A DNA stretch of 64,000 nucleotides from Candidatus Pseudoscillospira faecavium (GTDB lineage Bacteria > Bacillota > Clostridia > Oscillospirales > Oscillospiraceae), in the NCBI GenBank assembly GCA_904420565.1, contig CAJFVV010000018.1, forward strand, positions 24,780 through 88,779, read 5' to 3'. The position numbers and the translations under genes were made by a program. Below are positions 1 to 8,581 of this stretch, one piece after another (the stretch's first letter is position 1; every line of letters starts with the position of its first letter). The notes under the pieces were generated by a model. That model ran no database searches. It worked only from the letters and a program-made list of their open reading frames with translations, and was not told where the DNA came from.

Positions 1-1206
1 GGAAAGCACGTCTACCAACTGCTCTTTCAGCAGGGTAAAGGAAGCGGCTTCGCTGGGTTCGGAAGCATCCTCGTCGGGGATGAAGTCGCCCAAATGAGAA
101 TCTTCTTCTTCGCCGATGGGGGTTTCCAAAGAAACCGGTTCCTGTGCGATTTTCAAAATTTCCCGCACCTTGTCCACCGGCATTCCCATTTCTTCGGCGA
201 TTTCCTCGGGGGATGGATCATGACCCAGCTGCTGGAGCAGCTGGCGGGAAACACGAATTACTTTATTGATAGTTTCCACCATATGGACAGGGATGCGAAT
301 GGTACGGGCTTGGTCTGCAATGGCACGGGTGATTGCCTGGCGAATCCACCAAGTGGCATAGGTGGAGAATTTATACCCTTTTGTATAATCGAACTTCTCT
401 ACGGCCTTAATCAGGCCAAGATTGCCTTCCTGAATCAAGTCCAAAAACTGCATGCCGCGGCCTACATAGCGCTTTGCGATGGATACCACAAGGCGCAGGT
501 TGGCTTCTGCCAGCTTCTGTTTGGCACTCTCATCCCCTTCGGCCATTTTCTGTGCCAGCTCGATTTCCTCATCAGGATTGAGCAAAGGTACTTTGCCGAT
601 TTCTTTCAAGTACATACGCACCGGGTCGTCAATACTGAAATTATCCACCAGCGTATTGGGGTCAACCAGTTCTTCCTCTTCGATTTCGCTGATTTCGTCC
701 ATGGGAGGTTCTGCATCGTCCAGCGGCTCAGGAGGATAGTCATCGCCGGCGGTGTCGATCCCAAGAAGTTCCAGGGAATCGTAAATGCTGTCCATCTGGT
801 CGCCTTCCAGATCCATGTCATCCAATACTTCCGAAAGCTCAGCGGAATCGAGTTTTCCCTTTTTCTTGCCTTTGGCCAGCAGATCGCGCAGCTTTTCGTT
901 GGCCTGAATAATGGCTGCTGCGGGAAGGGACGCAATCATTTTTTCATCCAGCTTACCTGTAAATTTCGGTTTGCTCTCTTGCTCATCATTTTCTTTTTCC
1001 GCTGTATCGGATTTAAAGCAGGCAACAGCGTCGCTTTCGCTTTCTTTGCCTTTTTTTGTGCTTTTTTTCGGCGAAACCTTTTCCGTTTCCGCGGCTTTTT
1101 TTGCGGCCTTTTTGGCAGTGGAAGTTTCTTTTTTCACTGTTGTTTCTGCAGCGGTCATTTCTGCTGCGGTGCGTTCTTTTTCAGAAGATTTTTTTGTATT
1201 AGCCAT
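1..1206 (-). CDS. rpoD: RNA polymerase primary sigma factor RpoD/SigA (3' end cut by window)
   Basis: Housekeeping sigma factor that directs core RNA polymerase to -35/-10 promoters. The visible 402 codons start at an ATG at 1206 preceded by GGAGG. They carry a Lys/Glu/Ala-rich N-terminal extension of about 190 residues, then region 1.2 ([12 protein letters not shown]). Regions 2.1-2.4 follow, with [19 protein letters not shown] and [20 protein letters not shown], and then region 3 ([20 protein letters not shown]). Region 4 lies beyond position 1. The start overlaps the end of dnaG by 8 bases, the classic dnaG-rpoD macromolecular-synthesis arrangement, so translation is probably coupled. Identification is secure. 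Confidence 0.97.
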   Translation of the reverse strand, partial: MANTKKSSEKERTAAEMTAAETTVKKETSTAKKAAKKAAETEKVSPKKSTKKGKESESDAVACFKSDTAEKENDEQESKPKFTGKLDEKMIASLPAAAIIQANEKLRDLLAKGKKKGKLDSAELSEVLDDMDLEGDQMDSIYDSLELLGIDTAGDDYPPEPLDDAEPPMDEISEIEEEELVDPNTLVDNFSIDDPVRMYLKEIGKVPLLNPDEEIELAQKMAEGDESAKQKLAEANLRLVVSIAKRYVGRGMQFLDLIQEGNLGLIKAVEKFDYTKGYKFSTYATWWIRQAITRAIADQARTIRIPVHMVETINKVIRVSRQLLQQLGHDPSPEEIAEEMGMPVDKVREILKIAQEPVSLETPIGEEEDSHLGDFIPDEDASEPSEAASFTLLKEQLVDVLS

Positions 1207-2986
1207 TCAGCTTTCCTCCATATTGTTTTTTCTCTTTGTTTTTTTCTATGGCTGCGGTCAGGGGATCCACAGAGGAATCGTTGCTGCGCCTGCCGGCTTC
1301 CTCTTTAATAATATGTATGTAATCCTGCAAGGCTTGCCCGCGGTTTGCCCGTGCTTCAGGCTGCTGCAGAATGCTGGCAATGTGGTTCATTTCCTCTCCG
1401 CTCAGTGTTTCTGCCAAGGCAGATATCCCAAAATTCAGTCCTTCCTGAGCACAATGCAGAAGCTGTTGATATGCTTTTGCCAGAAGCGGTGAAGAAAACT
1501 GCTCCGGTTGGATGGGAGGATCAGGAAGAAAAAGAGCACTGTCCAATGTTAATAAACGAATAATGCCTTCTTCAGCCCGGGCGGAACGGAGATTTTCATA
1601 ACGGGCAGCACGTTCTTTTGGCTGCAGTTCCAGAGCGGGGTTCAGGTCTTTGCGCAGCTGTTTTGCCCGTGCGCTTTTGCGGCGGGTGTAATAGGTGCGT
1701 TTTGCTTCCGACAGTATGGCCTGAGAACTGATGCCGCACAGCGCAGCTGCGCGGTTTGCATAAATTTCGCGCTCTGCGGGGTTGTCCAGCGTGGCAAGCA
1801 GTGCACTGATTTCTTTGGAATATTCCACTTTTTGCGCATCTGTGCTCAGGTCATATTTCCCGCCAATCACTGTCATGCGGTATTCTACGCTGTTTTCACT
1901 TCCGTTCAGTAATCGCTCAAAGGCCTCTGGTCCCTGAAATTTGATAAAATCGTCGGCATCCTGCTTCAGACTTTTGCCATCCACGATACGGTTGGGAAGC
2001 TGCAGTACCCGCACATTAAATTCTGAATGGTTCAACAGCTGCAGTGCGCGTTCTGTGGCCAGTTTGCCGGCGTTGTCGTTGTCGTAGCAAATGATAATTT
2101 CGTTTGTGTAGCGCGACAGCAAACGAATTTGCTCCACCGTCAGCGCGGTGCCCATGGAGGCTACCGCATTGTCAAAACCTGCCTGGTGGAGCGTGACGAC
2201 GTCGAGATTGCCTTCGCATAAAATGATATTGGGGCGTTTTGACTTTTTTGCAAGGTTCAGCGCATATAAAGCGCGGCGCTTGCTGTATGTAATGGTTTCG
2301 GATGTGTTCATATATTTGGGTTCAGAGCCGTCGAGCACGCGGCTTCCGAAGCCAATAACATCACCACGGACGTCAATGACTGGGAGCATCAGGCGGTTGC
2401 GGAATTTGTCATAGATCCGGCCGCCCTTTCCCTGCACGGCAAGCCCTGCAGCCAAAAGTTCAGCCTTGGTGTAGCCGCGCTCTGTCATGGCGGAAATCAG
2501 CGCGTCCCATGTATCTATGGAAGCGCCCATACCAAAGCGAACTGCTGTTCTGCGGGTGATTTTCCGCCGGTTTAAATAATCCTGCACTGCCTGGCCGGCG
2601 TGGGACTGCAGTGTTTGGTAGTAGAAGCGCGCGGCATCCTTGTTCAAAGACAGAACCCGCTGCCGAAGATGAGAAGCTTCGCGGTTGCCCTGCTCTTCCG
2701 GCACTTCCAAATTGGCGCGTTTGGCCAGAAAGCGCACAGCGTCCGGAAAGGAAAGGTTTTCTTCCTCCATGATAAAATTAATCACGCCGCCGCCTTTGCC
2801 GCAGCCGAAACAATGGTAAATCTGTTTGTCGGGAGACACAGAGAAGGAGCCCGTTTTTTCGCTGTGAAAGGGACACAGGCCAAAAAGATTACTGCCTTTT
2901 TTAGTCAAATGGACGTAATCCGAAACCACATCGACAATGTCGCTGCGGGCAACCAATTCGTCCAAGAAACTGGCTGGAAATGACAT
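1199..2986 (-). CDS. dnaG: DNA primase DnaG
   Basis: Synthesises RNA primers at the replication fork. It has 595 residues, normal for the family. The N-terminal CHC2 zinc finger is visible as C38, H41, C59 and C62. The TOPRIM core follows, with the acidic motif CEGNLDVV near residue 258 and the metal-binding DxD as YDNDNAG near 300. A less conserved C-terminal helicase-interaction region ends the protein. The gene is followed directly by rpoD, overlapping it by 8 bases, so the two form one transcription unit. The ATG at 2986 is preceded by AAGGAGGGG. Confidence 0.97.
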   Translation of the reverse strand: MSFPASFLDELVARSDIVDVVSDYVHLTKKGSNLFGLCPFHSEKTGSFSVSPDKQIYHCFGCGKGGGVINFIMEEENLSFPDAVRFLAKRANLEVPEEQGNREASHLRQRVLSLNKDAARFYYQTLQSHAGQAVQDYLNRRKITRRTAVRFGMGASIDTWDALISAMTERGYTKAELLAAGLAVQGKGGRIYDKFRNRLMLPVIDVRGDVIGFGSRVLDGSEPKYMNTSETITYSKRRALYALNLAKKSKRPNIILCEGNLDVVTLHQAGFDNAVASMGTALTVEQIRLLSRYTNEIIICYDNDNAGKLATERALQLLNHSEFNVRVLQLPNRIVDGKSLKQDADDFIKFQGPEAFERLLNGSENSVEYRMTVIGGKYDLSTDAQKVEYSKEISALLATLDNPAEREIYANRAAALCGISSQAILSEAKRTYYTRRKSARAKQLRKDLNPALELQPKERAARYENLRSARAEEGIIRLLTLDSALFLPDPPIQPEQFSSPLLAKAYQQLLHCAQEGLNFGISALAETLSGEEMNHIASILQQPEARANRGQALQDYIHIIKEEAGRRSNDSSVDPLTAAIEKNKEKKQYGGKLNG

Positions 2987-3158
2987 GTTTCCCCTCCTTG
3001 CGAAAAGTTTTACCGGAATAGAGTATTTTTATTCTGCTGCGCCGCGGCAGAATGACAGGGAAAGCCTGTCTGAAGTAATCATTTCTATATACGCAAAAGC
3101 TCCCATTTTTTCCTCTTTTTTTTGCAAAAAAGCTTTGGAATCAGAAAAAATAGGCGAT

Positions 3159-3187
3159 TTGACAGTGATTTCGCTCTAAGTTATAAT
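3159..3187 (+). promoter_or_regulatory. Sigma-A type promoter for the phosphopantetheinyl transferase gene
   Basis: TTGACA (3159-3164), a 17-base spacer, then TATAAT (3182-3187): a perfect consensus promoter about 50 bases upstream of the ATG at 3239. Confidence 0.88.
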
Positions 3188-3238
3188 AAAAACTATCTAT
3201 TTCGCTGAAGCTGTGCTGCTGGAGAGAGGTGTGGAAAG

Positions 3239-3853
3239 ATGGCGCTTTGGGTGCTGTATACGCAGTGGAATGCAGAGCAGAGAAATGCTTTGCGGGAATG
3301 CTGCTGTATGGAAGCTTTTTTGCCGCCGGAGCGAAAAGCGCGGCTGCATACAACGGATCCTGAGCGCCTTTTTCAGGCTGCAGCGGCCTATGCTCTGCTG
3401 AGATTCGGGGTAAAACACCTGCTGGGAATTCCAGAGTTTCCGGTGCTTACGTATGGGACATGGGGAAAGCCTGCTTTTCAAGAAGTTCCGGCGCTGCAGT
3501 TCAGTTTGAGCCATACAGAAGGACTGGCGCTGTGCGCCCTGAGTGATGCATCGGTAGGGGTGGATGGAGAACAGCTGCGCCCGGTTTCCGCGGAGCGGGC
3601 GCGCCGACTTCTGCTCAGCCGGGAACCTGCAGATTTTTTTGCCGGTTGGGTTGAACGGGAGAGCCGTGTCAAGTGTCGCGGTGTTTCTGCGATAGCTTGC
3701 CGCAAACCTGTGAAAGCGCGGGCCGGGGAGCACTATTATGCATTGCCGGTGGGAGAGAATTATGCGGCCGGGTTATGCACTTTGTCTCCGGAGAAAGTGC
3801 ATATGAGAAAAATTTTGCCGGCCCTTCTGCTGGATGGAAAAAATCGCTCCTAA
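3239..3853 (+). CDS. 4'-phosphopantetheinyl transferase, Sfp type
   Basis: Predicted to transfer 4'-phosphopantetheine from CoA to a conserved serine of acyl or peptidyl carrier proteins. The 204 residues contain the family signatures: FSLSHTEG near residue 88, the magnesium-binding acidic pair in GVDGE (D109, E111), and a degenerate WxxKExxxK motif read as WVERESRVK (W137, E141, K145). The usual first lysine is an arginine in that last motif, which is tolerated but unusual. No polyketide, peptide synthetase or acpP gene lies nearby, so the substrate is unknown. It has its own consensus promoter and its stop codon lies in the loop of the downstream hairpin. Confidence 0.85.
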   Translation: MALWVLYTQWNAEQRNALRECCCMEAFLPPERKARLHTTDPERLFQAAAAYALLRFGVKHLLGIPEFPVLTYGTWGKPAFQEVPALQFSLSHTEGLALCALSDASVGVDGEQLRPVSAERARRLLLSREPADFFAGWVERESRVKCRGVSAIACRKPVKARAGEHYYALPVGENYAAGLCTLSPEKVHMRKILPALLLDGKNRS

Positions 3854-3867
3854 GAGCGATTTTTTTG
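3838..3867. terminator. Bidirectional intrinsic terminator
   Basis: A 12-base stem AAAAAATCGCTC / GAGCGATTTTTT with a CTAA loop, followed by T residues on both strands. The TAA stop of the transferase gene lies in the loop. It can also serve the DUF421-DUF4363 unit arriving from the other side. Confidence 0.85.
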
Positions 3868-3915
3868 TTGCCGCTGAAATCATAGCATGCTATACTATAA
3901 TATCCATTGCAGTTT

Positions 3916-4305
3916 TTAAAAAATATTTTTGATGCTGAGTTGTTGTGTTTCCTTTAATTGCTGCAGCTGAAGTGTCAGTTGCTCGGCTGTGGTGCAGTAT
4001 TGAGCGAGATCCTGCTGCTGGGCATATTCCTGCATTTGAGCAAAGAGCGTTTCTGCTTCATCGATTTCTGCGTGATTGACTGTGATATGGAGATAAGTGT
4101 TGTGGGAATGCCATAGTTCTCCGGCTTGAACCAAGGCGTCTTCTGCTTCTGACCACTGCCCGTTTTCGGCGGCGGCTTGAGAGATGGCCAGCTGCTGGCC
4201 GATGGTGTCGCTGAGCGCGGAAACGGTGCGGCAGTTCATGGCGCTGGCAATGAACAGGGAAGCGAGAGTCAGGCAGGCAATCAAAAGCGGCTTGATAGAT
4301 GTCAC
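3916..4305 (-). CDS. DUF4363-like small membrane-anchored protein
   Basis: A 120-129 residue protein with one hydrophobic N-terminal segment (KPLLIACLTLASLFIASA). A mostly helical Gln/Ala/Glu-rich tail follows, which I expect outside the membrane. It resembles DUF4363 proteins, which in Clostridia usually sit directly after a DUF421 gene, as here (4-base overlap). Function is unknown. The start is unclear. The longest frame begins with a GTG at 4305, but that codon overlaps the AAAGGAG ribosome binding site. An ATC at 4296 lies 8 bases past the site, and the next ordinary start is a TTG at 4284. Confidence 0.75.
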   Translation of the reverse strand: MTSIKPLLIACLTLASLFIASAMNCRTVSALSDTIGQQLAISQAAAENGQWSEAEDALVQAGELWHSHNTYLHITVNHAEIDEAETLFAQMQEYAQQQDLAQYCTTAEQLTLQLQQLKETQQLSIKNIF

Positions 4306-4979
4306 TCCTTTCTGAGAAAATAAGGGCGGTGTTTTTCGTCGACAGTCATCAGAAAGACTGCGCGGATGGAAGGTATACGGTGTGCTTTCAGCTGCTGCTG
4401 CAGCCAGGCATGATCCAGCCCGAGATGTGCAAGATTCTTTTTCAGAAGACGTCCGTCGCTGATCAGAACAGTGGGAAGGCCGATATCTTCGGTGGCCTTT
4501 TGGGGCCGGGCAGTTTGAGGCGTGAGCGGCTGGTGTTGGGGATAAAGGATGACAGAAAGCTGTCCATTGGTTTCCAGGATTGCATAGCGCACCGTTTTTA
4601 AATCAAGGATACTCTGTTGGCGCAGGTCTTCAATCAATTCATCCACGGTCAAGCGTGTGCGGCGCATTTCCTTCTGCAGAATCTGCCCGTTTTGAATGAC
4701 AAGAGTCGGGCTTCCGCAAACCAGCCTGCGAAAACGCAGACTTTTCAGATTGAGCACCGAAACGATCATGGAAAGTGACAATAATGCAAGAATTGGAACA
4801 ATGCCGTTGAGCAGTGGGATGCCGAAATCCTGCATCGGCACAGCGGCCAAGTCGGCAATCAGCAGGGCAAGCACCAATTCGGAGGGTTCCAACTCGCCGA
4901 TTTGCCGTTTGCCCATCAGGCGCAGGCCAATTGTCAGCAAACAATAAAGAATAATAGTACGGATCAGCGCGGTTAGCAT
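4302..4979 (-). CDS. DUF421 membrane protein (YetF/YcaP family)
   Basis: A 225-residue protein. Three hydrophobic segments in the first 75 residues (around TIILYCLLTIGLRL, LALLIADLAAV and IVPILALLSLSMIV) precede a soluble C-terminal domain typical of DUF421, with GSPTLVIQNGQI near residue 90. Relatives in Bacillus are membrane proteins, several linked to sporulation or germination, but the molecular role is unsettled. I chose the ATG at 4979 because GGAGG lies 8 bases upstream; a GTG at 4988 is too close to that site. It is the upstream member of a two-gene unit with DUF4363. Confidence 0.88.
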   Translation of the reverse strand: MLTALIRTIILYCLLTIGLRLMGKRQIGELEPSELVLALLIADLAAVPMQDFGIPLLNGIVPILALLSLSMIVSVLNLKSLRFRRLVCGSPTLVIQNGQILQKEMRRTRLTVDELIEDLRQQSILDLKTVRYAILETNGQLSVILYPQHQPLTPQTARPQKATEDIGLPTVLISDGRLLKKNLAHLGLDHAWLQQQLKAHRIPSIRAVFLMTVDEKHRPYFLRKE

Positions 4980-5074
4980 GCAATGCACCTCCAGGTTCAG
5001 TATTTGCTGCCGCAGTGATCTTTATGCTGAATTGCAGCATTGTATTTTAAAGTCGAAAAGGAGATCCTGAATCT

Positions 5075-6907
5075 ATGTGTGGTATTGTTGGATTTGTTGG
5101 AAGAGAAGAGGCTGCTCCCATTTTGCTGGATGGTTTGGCACGGCTGGAATACCGCGGATATGACAGTGCGGGAATTGCAGTCTATTCTCCGGAGGATGGA
5201 TTGCGGGTAGAAAAAGCGAAAGGCCGGCTGCAGGTGCTTTTTGATAAGATCCACGGCGGCGCCGATGTGAAGGGACATTTGGGCCTGGGGCACACCCGTT
5301 GGGCAACCCATGGGGAGCCTTCAGATGTCAATGCCCATCCGCAGCTCAGCGAGAGCGGCCGCTTCGCGGTGATTCATAACGGCATTATTGAAAATTATGT
5401 GGAAATCAAAGAATTTTTGCAGGAGCACGGTGTGACTTTTGTGTCAGAAACCGATACGGAAGTAGTGGCGCATCTTCTGGATTATTATTATAAAGATGAT
5501 ATGATGGACGCTGTCGTCAAGGTGCTGCATCGAATCAATGGCGCTTATGCTTTTGGCATTGTCTGTGCGGACTGCCCGGATCGGCTGATTGCAGCCCGTA
5601 AAGACAGTCCGCTGATCATCGGATATGGCGATGGATTTAATTTCCTGGCCTCTGATGTGACGGCTGTAATCAAATATACCCGGGAAGTTTCCTATCTGGA
5701 TGACGGAGATATCGCTGTTCTGACAGCGGACAGTGTGGAAATTTACGATTCTCTGCTGCAGCGGGTGGAGAAGGCGCATCACCAGGTAGACTGGGAAGTT
5801 TCTGCGGCTGAAAAAGGCGGATATGAGCATTTTATGGCCAAGGAAATCATGGAGCAGCCCGAGGCGTTCAGAAAAACCATTTCGCCCCGGATTCAGGACG
5901 GAAATGTGGTGTTGGACGATTTGAAAATTGACCGCGCTGCGCTGGAAGCCATGGACAAGATTTATATTATTGCCTGCGGTTCTTCTTATCATGTGGGGGT
6001 CGTGGCAAAGTATACGCTGGAAAAAATGCTCAGAAAACCGGTGGAAGTGGCACTGGCTTCAGAATTCCGGTATTGTGATCCCATTGTGTCGAATCAGACG
6101 CTGTGCATTGTCATCAGCCAAAGCGGCGAGACCATTGATACGCTGGCTGCCATGCGGGAGGCAAAACGCCTGGGCGCGCGCCTGCTTTCCATTGTCAATG
6201 TTGTGGGGTCCACCATCGCACGGGAGAGCGACGATGTGCTTTATACCTGGGCTGGTCCGGAAATCGCCGTGGCTACCACAAAGGCATATTCCACGCAGCT
6301 TGCGGTTATCTATTTGATTGCCCTCTATTTTGCCAAGCAGCTGAATACGATCAGCATGGAAGAGTACGATGCAATTGTTGCGGAACTGCAGGTGCTCCCG
6401 GACAAAATGCAGCAGGTATTGGAACAGAAGGAAAACATTCAGTATTATGCATCCCGTTACTTTAACCACGAATCGATTTTCTTTATTGGCCGCAATATTG
6501 ATTATGCGGTTGGAATGGAAGGGTCGTTAAAACTCAAGGAGATTTCCTATATCCATTCTGAAGCCTATGCAGCGGGTGAACTGAAGCACGGCACAATTTC
6601 GCTGATTGAGCCAGGTGCCCTGGTGGTGGCGCTGGCGGGCCATGCGGCACTCTTTGAAAAACTGATGAGCAATGTAGTGGAGGTCAAAAGCCGCGGCGCC
6701 GATGTGCTGGGTGTGACAGTTGCATCGCTGGGCAAGGCCATGGAAAAAACGGTGGATGCTGCCGTTATGGTGCCGGATACGCTTCCAATGCTCCTGCCGT
6801 CATTGGAGGTGCTGCCCATGCAGCTGTTTGCTTATTACATTGCTCTGATGCGCGGCTGCGATATTGATAAGCCGCGGAATCTGGCAAAGAGTGTGACGGT
6901 GGAATAA
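5075..6907 (+). CDS. glmS: Glutamine--fructose-6-phosphate aminotransferase (isomerizing) GlmS
   Basis: Makes glucosamine-6-phosphate from fructose-6-phosphate and glutamine, the first step to UDP-GlcNAc for cell wall synthesis. It has 610 residues, the normal length. The catalytic cysteine is residue 2 (MCGIVGFVG), exposed when Met1 is removed. The glutaminase domain contains RWATHGEPSDVNAHP. Two SIS sugar-isomerase domains follow, with CGSSYHVG and SQSGETIDT in the first. It ends in KPRNLAKSVTVE, the usual C-terminus. Only 95 bases separate it from the divergent DUF421 gene, and I see no glmS ribozyme there, so control must be by other means. Confidence 0.97.
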   Translation: MCGIVGFVGREEAAPILLDGLARLEYRGYDSAGIAVYSPEDGLRVEKAKGRLQVLFDKIHGGADVKGHLGLGHTRWATHGEPSDVNAHPQLSESGRFAVIHNGIIENYVEIKEFLQEHGVTFVSETDTEVVAHLLDYYYKDDMMDAVVKVLHRINGAYAFGIVCADCPDRLIAARKDSPLIIGYGDGFNFLASDVTAVIKYTREVSYLDDGDIAVLTADSVEIYDSLLQRVEKAHHQVDWEVSAAEKGGYEHFMAKEIMEQPEAFRKTISPRIQDGNVVLDDLKIDRAALEAMDKIYIIACGSSYHVGVVAKYTLEKMLRKPVEVALASEFRYCDPIVSNQTLCIVISQSGETIDTLAAMREAKRLGARLLSIVNVVGSTIARESDDVLYTWAGPEIAVATTKAYSTQLAVIYLIALYFAKQLNTISMEEYDAIVAELQVLPDKMQQVLEQKENIQYYASRYFNHESIFFIGRNIDYAVGMEGSLKLKEISYIHSEAYAAGELKHGTISLIEPGALVVALAGHAALFEKLMSNVVEVKSRGADVLGVTVASLGKAMEKTVDAAVMVPDTLPMLLPSLEVLPMQLFAYYIALMRGCDIDKPRNLAKSVTVE

Positions 6908-6940
6908 TAAAATTCCGTGATCGAACGTGATTTACAAAGA

Positions 6941-6980
6941 GAAGCCTCGCTCCCGAAAAAATCCGGGGCGAGGCTTCTTT
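6941..6980. terminator. Intrinsic terminator between convergent glmS and yfcE-like genes
   Basis: Stem GAAGCCTCGC / GCGAGGCTTC continues, past one bulged T, into CCCG / CGGG, around an AAAAAATC loop. TTT follows on the plus strand and TCTTTG on the minus strand, so it can act in both directions. Confidence 0.75.
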
Positions 6981-7019
6981 GCTGAGCGTATAAAGGTGCT
7001 CCAGGGAAACCAGAGCGTT

Positions 7020-7502
7020 TTATTTCGTAGGATATCCGTTGAGGGGGATTGTGCTGAGCAGAACAGTTCCGCCGGTAATTTCTACCGTTCCGTAGGTTGG
7101 ATAGCGGGAATCGCCGATGCTGCCGGGGTTGAGCATCGCCACGCCATTTCTTGTTTCAGAGAAAATCCTGTGGGTATGGCCGAAGAGAAAAATGTCTGCT
7201 TTCTGTTCTAAAGCGGTATACATTGCGCTTAGCAACCCTTCTTTTACATGTAGTGTATGGCCGTGGCACATGAAAATCCGTTTGTCTGCAAGGCACAGGA
7301 TTTTTTCCGGTGGTTCCAGCGCAGCGAAGTCGCAGTTTCCCGACACCTGAGCAAAAGGAATTTCCGGAAACCGGCTGTGCAGCGCGTCTCCGTCGCGAAC
7401 AACATCACCCAAGTGAAGAATCCAGTCCGGATGTGTGCGCTCAACGGCCAGTACCATATTGTCTACATTGCCGTGGGAATCAGAAAGAACCAGAAGTTTC
7501 AT
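7020..7502 (-). CDS. YfcE/MJ0936-type metallophosphodiesterase
   Basis: A 160-residue calcineurin-like phosphoesterase. The metal-binding motifs are all present: DSHG (residues 8-11), GD in LHLGDVV near 36, GNCD near 60 (GNHD in most relatives), CHGH near 83 and GHTHR near 108. It is likely a small cytosolic phosphodiesterase. E. coli YfcE cleaves model phosphodiesters, but the natural substrate is not settled. The start at 7502 follows AAGGAG; the longer upstream frame lacks a site. It is a single gene converging on glmS. Confidence 0.88.
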   Translation of the reverse strand: MKLLVLSDSHGNVDNMVLAVERTHPDWILHLGDVVRDGDALHSRFPEIPFAQVSGNCDFAALEPPEKILCLADKRIFMCHGHTLHVKEGLLSAMYTALEQKADIFLFGHTHRIFSETRNGVAMLNPGSIGDSRYPTYGTVEITGGTVLLSTIPLNGYPTK

Positions 7503-7586
7503 GTCATATGCTCCTTTCTGCGGTGCAGATTGCTCATTATAATAAAGTATCATAACACATGAAAAGAAACGGAGCAAGAATAAGAG

Positions 7587-7617
7587 AAGCGCCGGCAGCC
7601 ATTGGCTGCCGGCGCTT
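7587..7617 (-). terminator. Hairpin terminator downstream of the Asn/Gln-rich peptide gene
   Basis: A perfect 14-base stem AAGCGCCGGCAGCC / GGCTGCCGGCGCTT with a 3-base loop, 24 bases after the stop at 7641. On the minus strand it runs into CTCTTATTCTTG, a moderate T-rich tail. Confidence 0.65.
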
Positions 7618-7640
7618 GGTTGGTTGTGATGAGAGAAAGA

Positions 7641-7727
7641 TTATTTCTTGTTCTGATTGTTCTGGCCTTGCTGCTGATTCTGGTTGTTCTGATTCTGCTG
7701 CTTGTTCTCGTTGTTGTTGCTTTTCAT
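7641..7727 (-). CDS. 28-residue Asn/Gln/Lys-only-like small peptide
   Basis: A short open frame with a strong ribosome binding site (AAGGAGGTG, 6 bases before the ATG at 7727) and a TAA at 7641. The product starts MKSNNNENKQQ and ends QNNQNKK. Apart from one Met, Ser, Glu and Gly it contains only Asn, Gln and Lys. There is no hydrophobic or signal segment, so it should be cytosolic and disordered. Low-complexity Asn/Gln tracts occur in gamma-type small acid-soluble spore proteins, but this one lacks their repeats, so I assign no function. An isolated gene flanked by its own hairpin terminator and an upstream inverted repeat argues that it is expressed. Confidence 0.7.
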   Translation of the reverse strand: MKSNNNENKQQNQNNQNQQQGQNNQNKK

Positions 7728-7783
7728 GGTGTGCACCTCCTTCCAGGGGATTGAGTACGCTCCTATTGTGGCCGGATCTCTGG

Positions 7784-7821
7784 ATTTTATACACAGGCGA
7801 AGAAATTTCTGTGTATAAAAT
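7784..7821. promoter_or_regulatory. 13-bp perfect inverted repeat between the divergent small peptide and rubrerythrin genes
   Basis: ATTTTATACACAG at 7784-7796 and its exact complement CTGTGTATAAAAT at 7809-7821, separated by 12 bases. Each arm contains a TATAAA hexamer pointing outward, so the element could be a shared operator over two divergent -10 boxes. The geometry does not match the 15-base PerR box. No good -35 hexamer is visible at 17 bases for either direction. Confidence 0.5.
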
Positions 7822-7901
7822 TCTGGAAAATAAGAACAATATAATTAGAATTCGCCAAGCCGCTGGCTGAAAAAGCGGCATATTGCAATAAGGAGGCCAT
7901 C

Positions 7902-8492
7902 ATGGAACTTGGGAGCAGCAAAACAAAGGAAAATCTGATGCGGGCGTTTGCGGGGGAAAGTATGGCGCGCAACCGCTATACATTTTCTGCCGCAGCGGCA
8001 AAAAAAGACGGTTATCCCGTTTTGGAGCTGCTGTTTCACTATACAGCGGGGCAGGAAAAAGAGCATGCGGAAATTTTTTATGAATATCTGCGAGGATGTG
8101 GCTGCAGCAGTGTTGATATTACCTCTGAATATCCGGTGGGGGAGAAAGAAGATACAAAATCTCTGCTGGAATATGCCGTGCATAACGAAGAAGAGGAGCA
8201 TGGGCTGATTTATCCGGAATTTGCGAAAATTGCACACGAAGAAGGGTTCCAGGAGATTGCCGGGAAATTTGGGCTGATTGCGAAAATTGAGCAAACCCAC
8301 GCGTAGCGCTTCGCTTTGTTTTTGGAGTATCTTCAAAAAGATCAGCTTTATATCAGTGAGCAGGAAACGGGATGGGTGTGCCTGAACTGCGGTTTTATGA
8401 CAACCAGCACTGTGGCACCGAAGGAGTGCCCTGTCTGCGGCCATCCGCAGGGATGGTTTTGCCGGTTGGAGTTGGCGCCCTATCAGAAATGA
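7902..8492 (+). pseudogene. Rubrerythrin interrupted by an in-frame TAG
   Basis: Rubrerythrins are non-haem di-iron proteins that reduce hydrogen peroxide in anaerobes. Codons 1-134 encode the ferritin-like domain, with FAGESMARNRY and the iron ligands in EKEHAEIF and EEEEHG. Codon 135 (8304-8306) is TAG. The same frame continues for 61 codons into RFALFLEYLQKDQLYISE. It then reaches a complete rubredoxin domain with CLNC and CPVC pairs, ending LELAPYQK at a TGA (8490-8492). Relatives have Glu or Asp at the TAG position, in the motif IEKTHAERF, and GAG to TAG is a one-base change. As written, the product stops after 134 residues, without the last di-iron helix and the rubredoxin domain. Start follows AAGGAGG. 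Confidence 0.85.
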
Positions 8493-8498
8493 GAAAAG

Positions 8499-8527
8499 GA
8501 GCGGGGGAAGATATCCCCGCTCTTTTT
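8499..8527 (+). terminator. Intrinsic terminator after rubrerythrin
   Basis: GAGCGGGG / CCCCGCTC stem followed by TTTTT at 8523-8527, a few bases past the rubrerythrin TGA. Confidence 0.85.
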
Positions 8528-8546
8528 CAAATTTTTCAAAAAAAGA

Positions 8547-8575
8547 TTGACAAATAGGAGAAGATCAGGTAAAAT
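8547..8575 (+). promoter_or_regulatory. Sigma-A type promoter of infC-rpmI-rplT
   Basis: TTGACA (8547-8552), 17-base spacer, TAAAAT (8570-8575). It predicts a leader of about 155 bases before the infC start. Confidence 0.85.
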
Positions 8576-8581
8576 ACCATC

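Noticed and set aside
94..1308. A 404-codon plus-strand frame opposite rpoD
   Set aside because: It is the mirror of the sigma factor; the product is Phe-rich and implausible, and it has no ribosome binding site.
4980..5074. A glmS ribozyme upstream of glmS
   Set aside because: The 95-base gap has none of the conserved ribozyme core, and is shorter than a complete element would need.
8304..8306. TAG as a pyrrolysine codon in rubrerythrin
   Set aside because: TAG is used as an ordinary stop by other genes here (cdsA, rseP, DUF177), no pyl genes are in the window, and relatives have Glu/Asp at this site.
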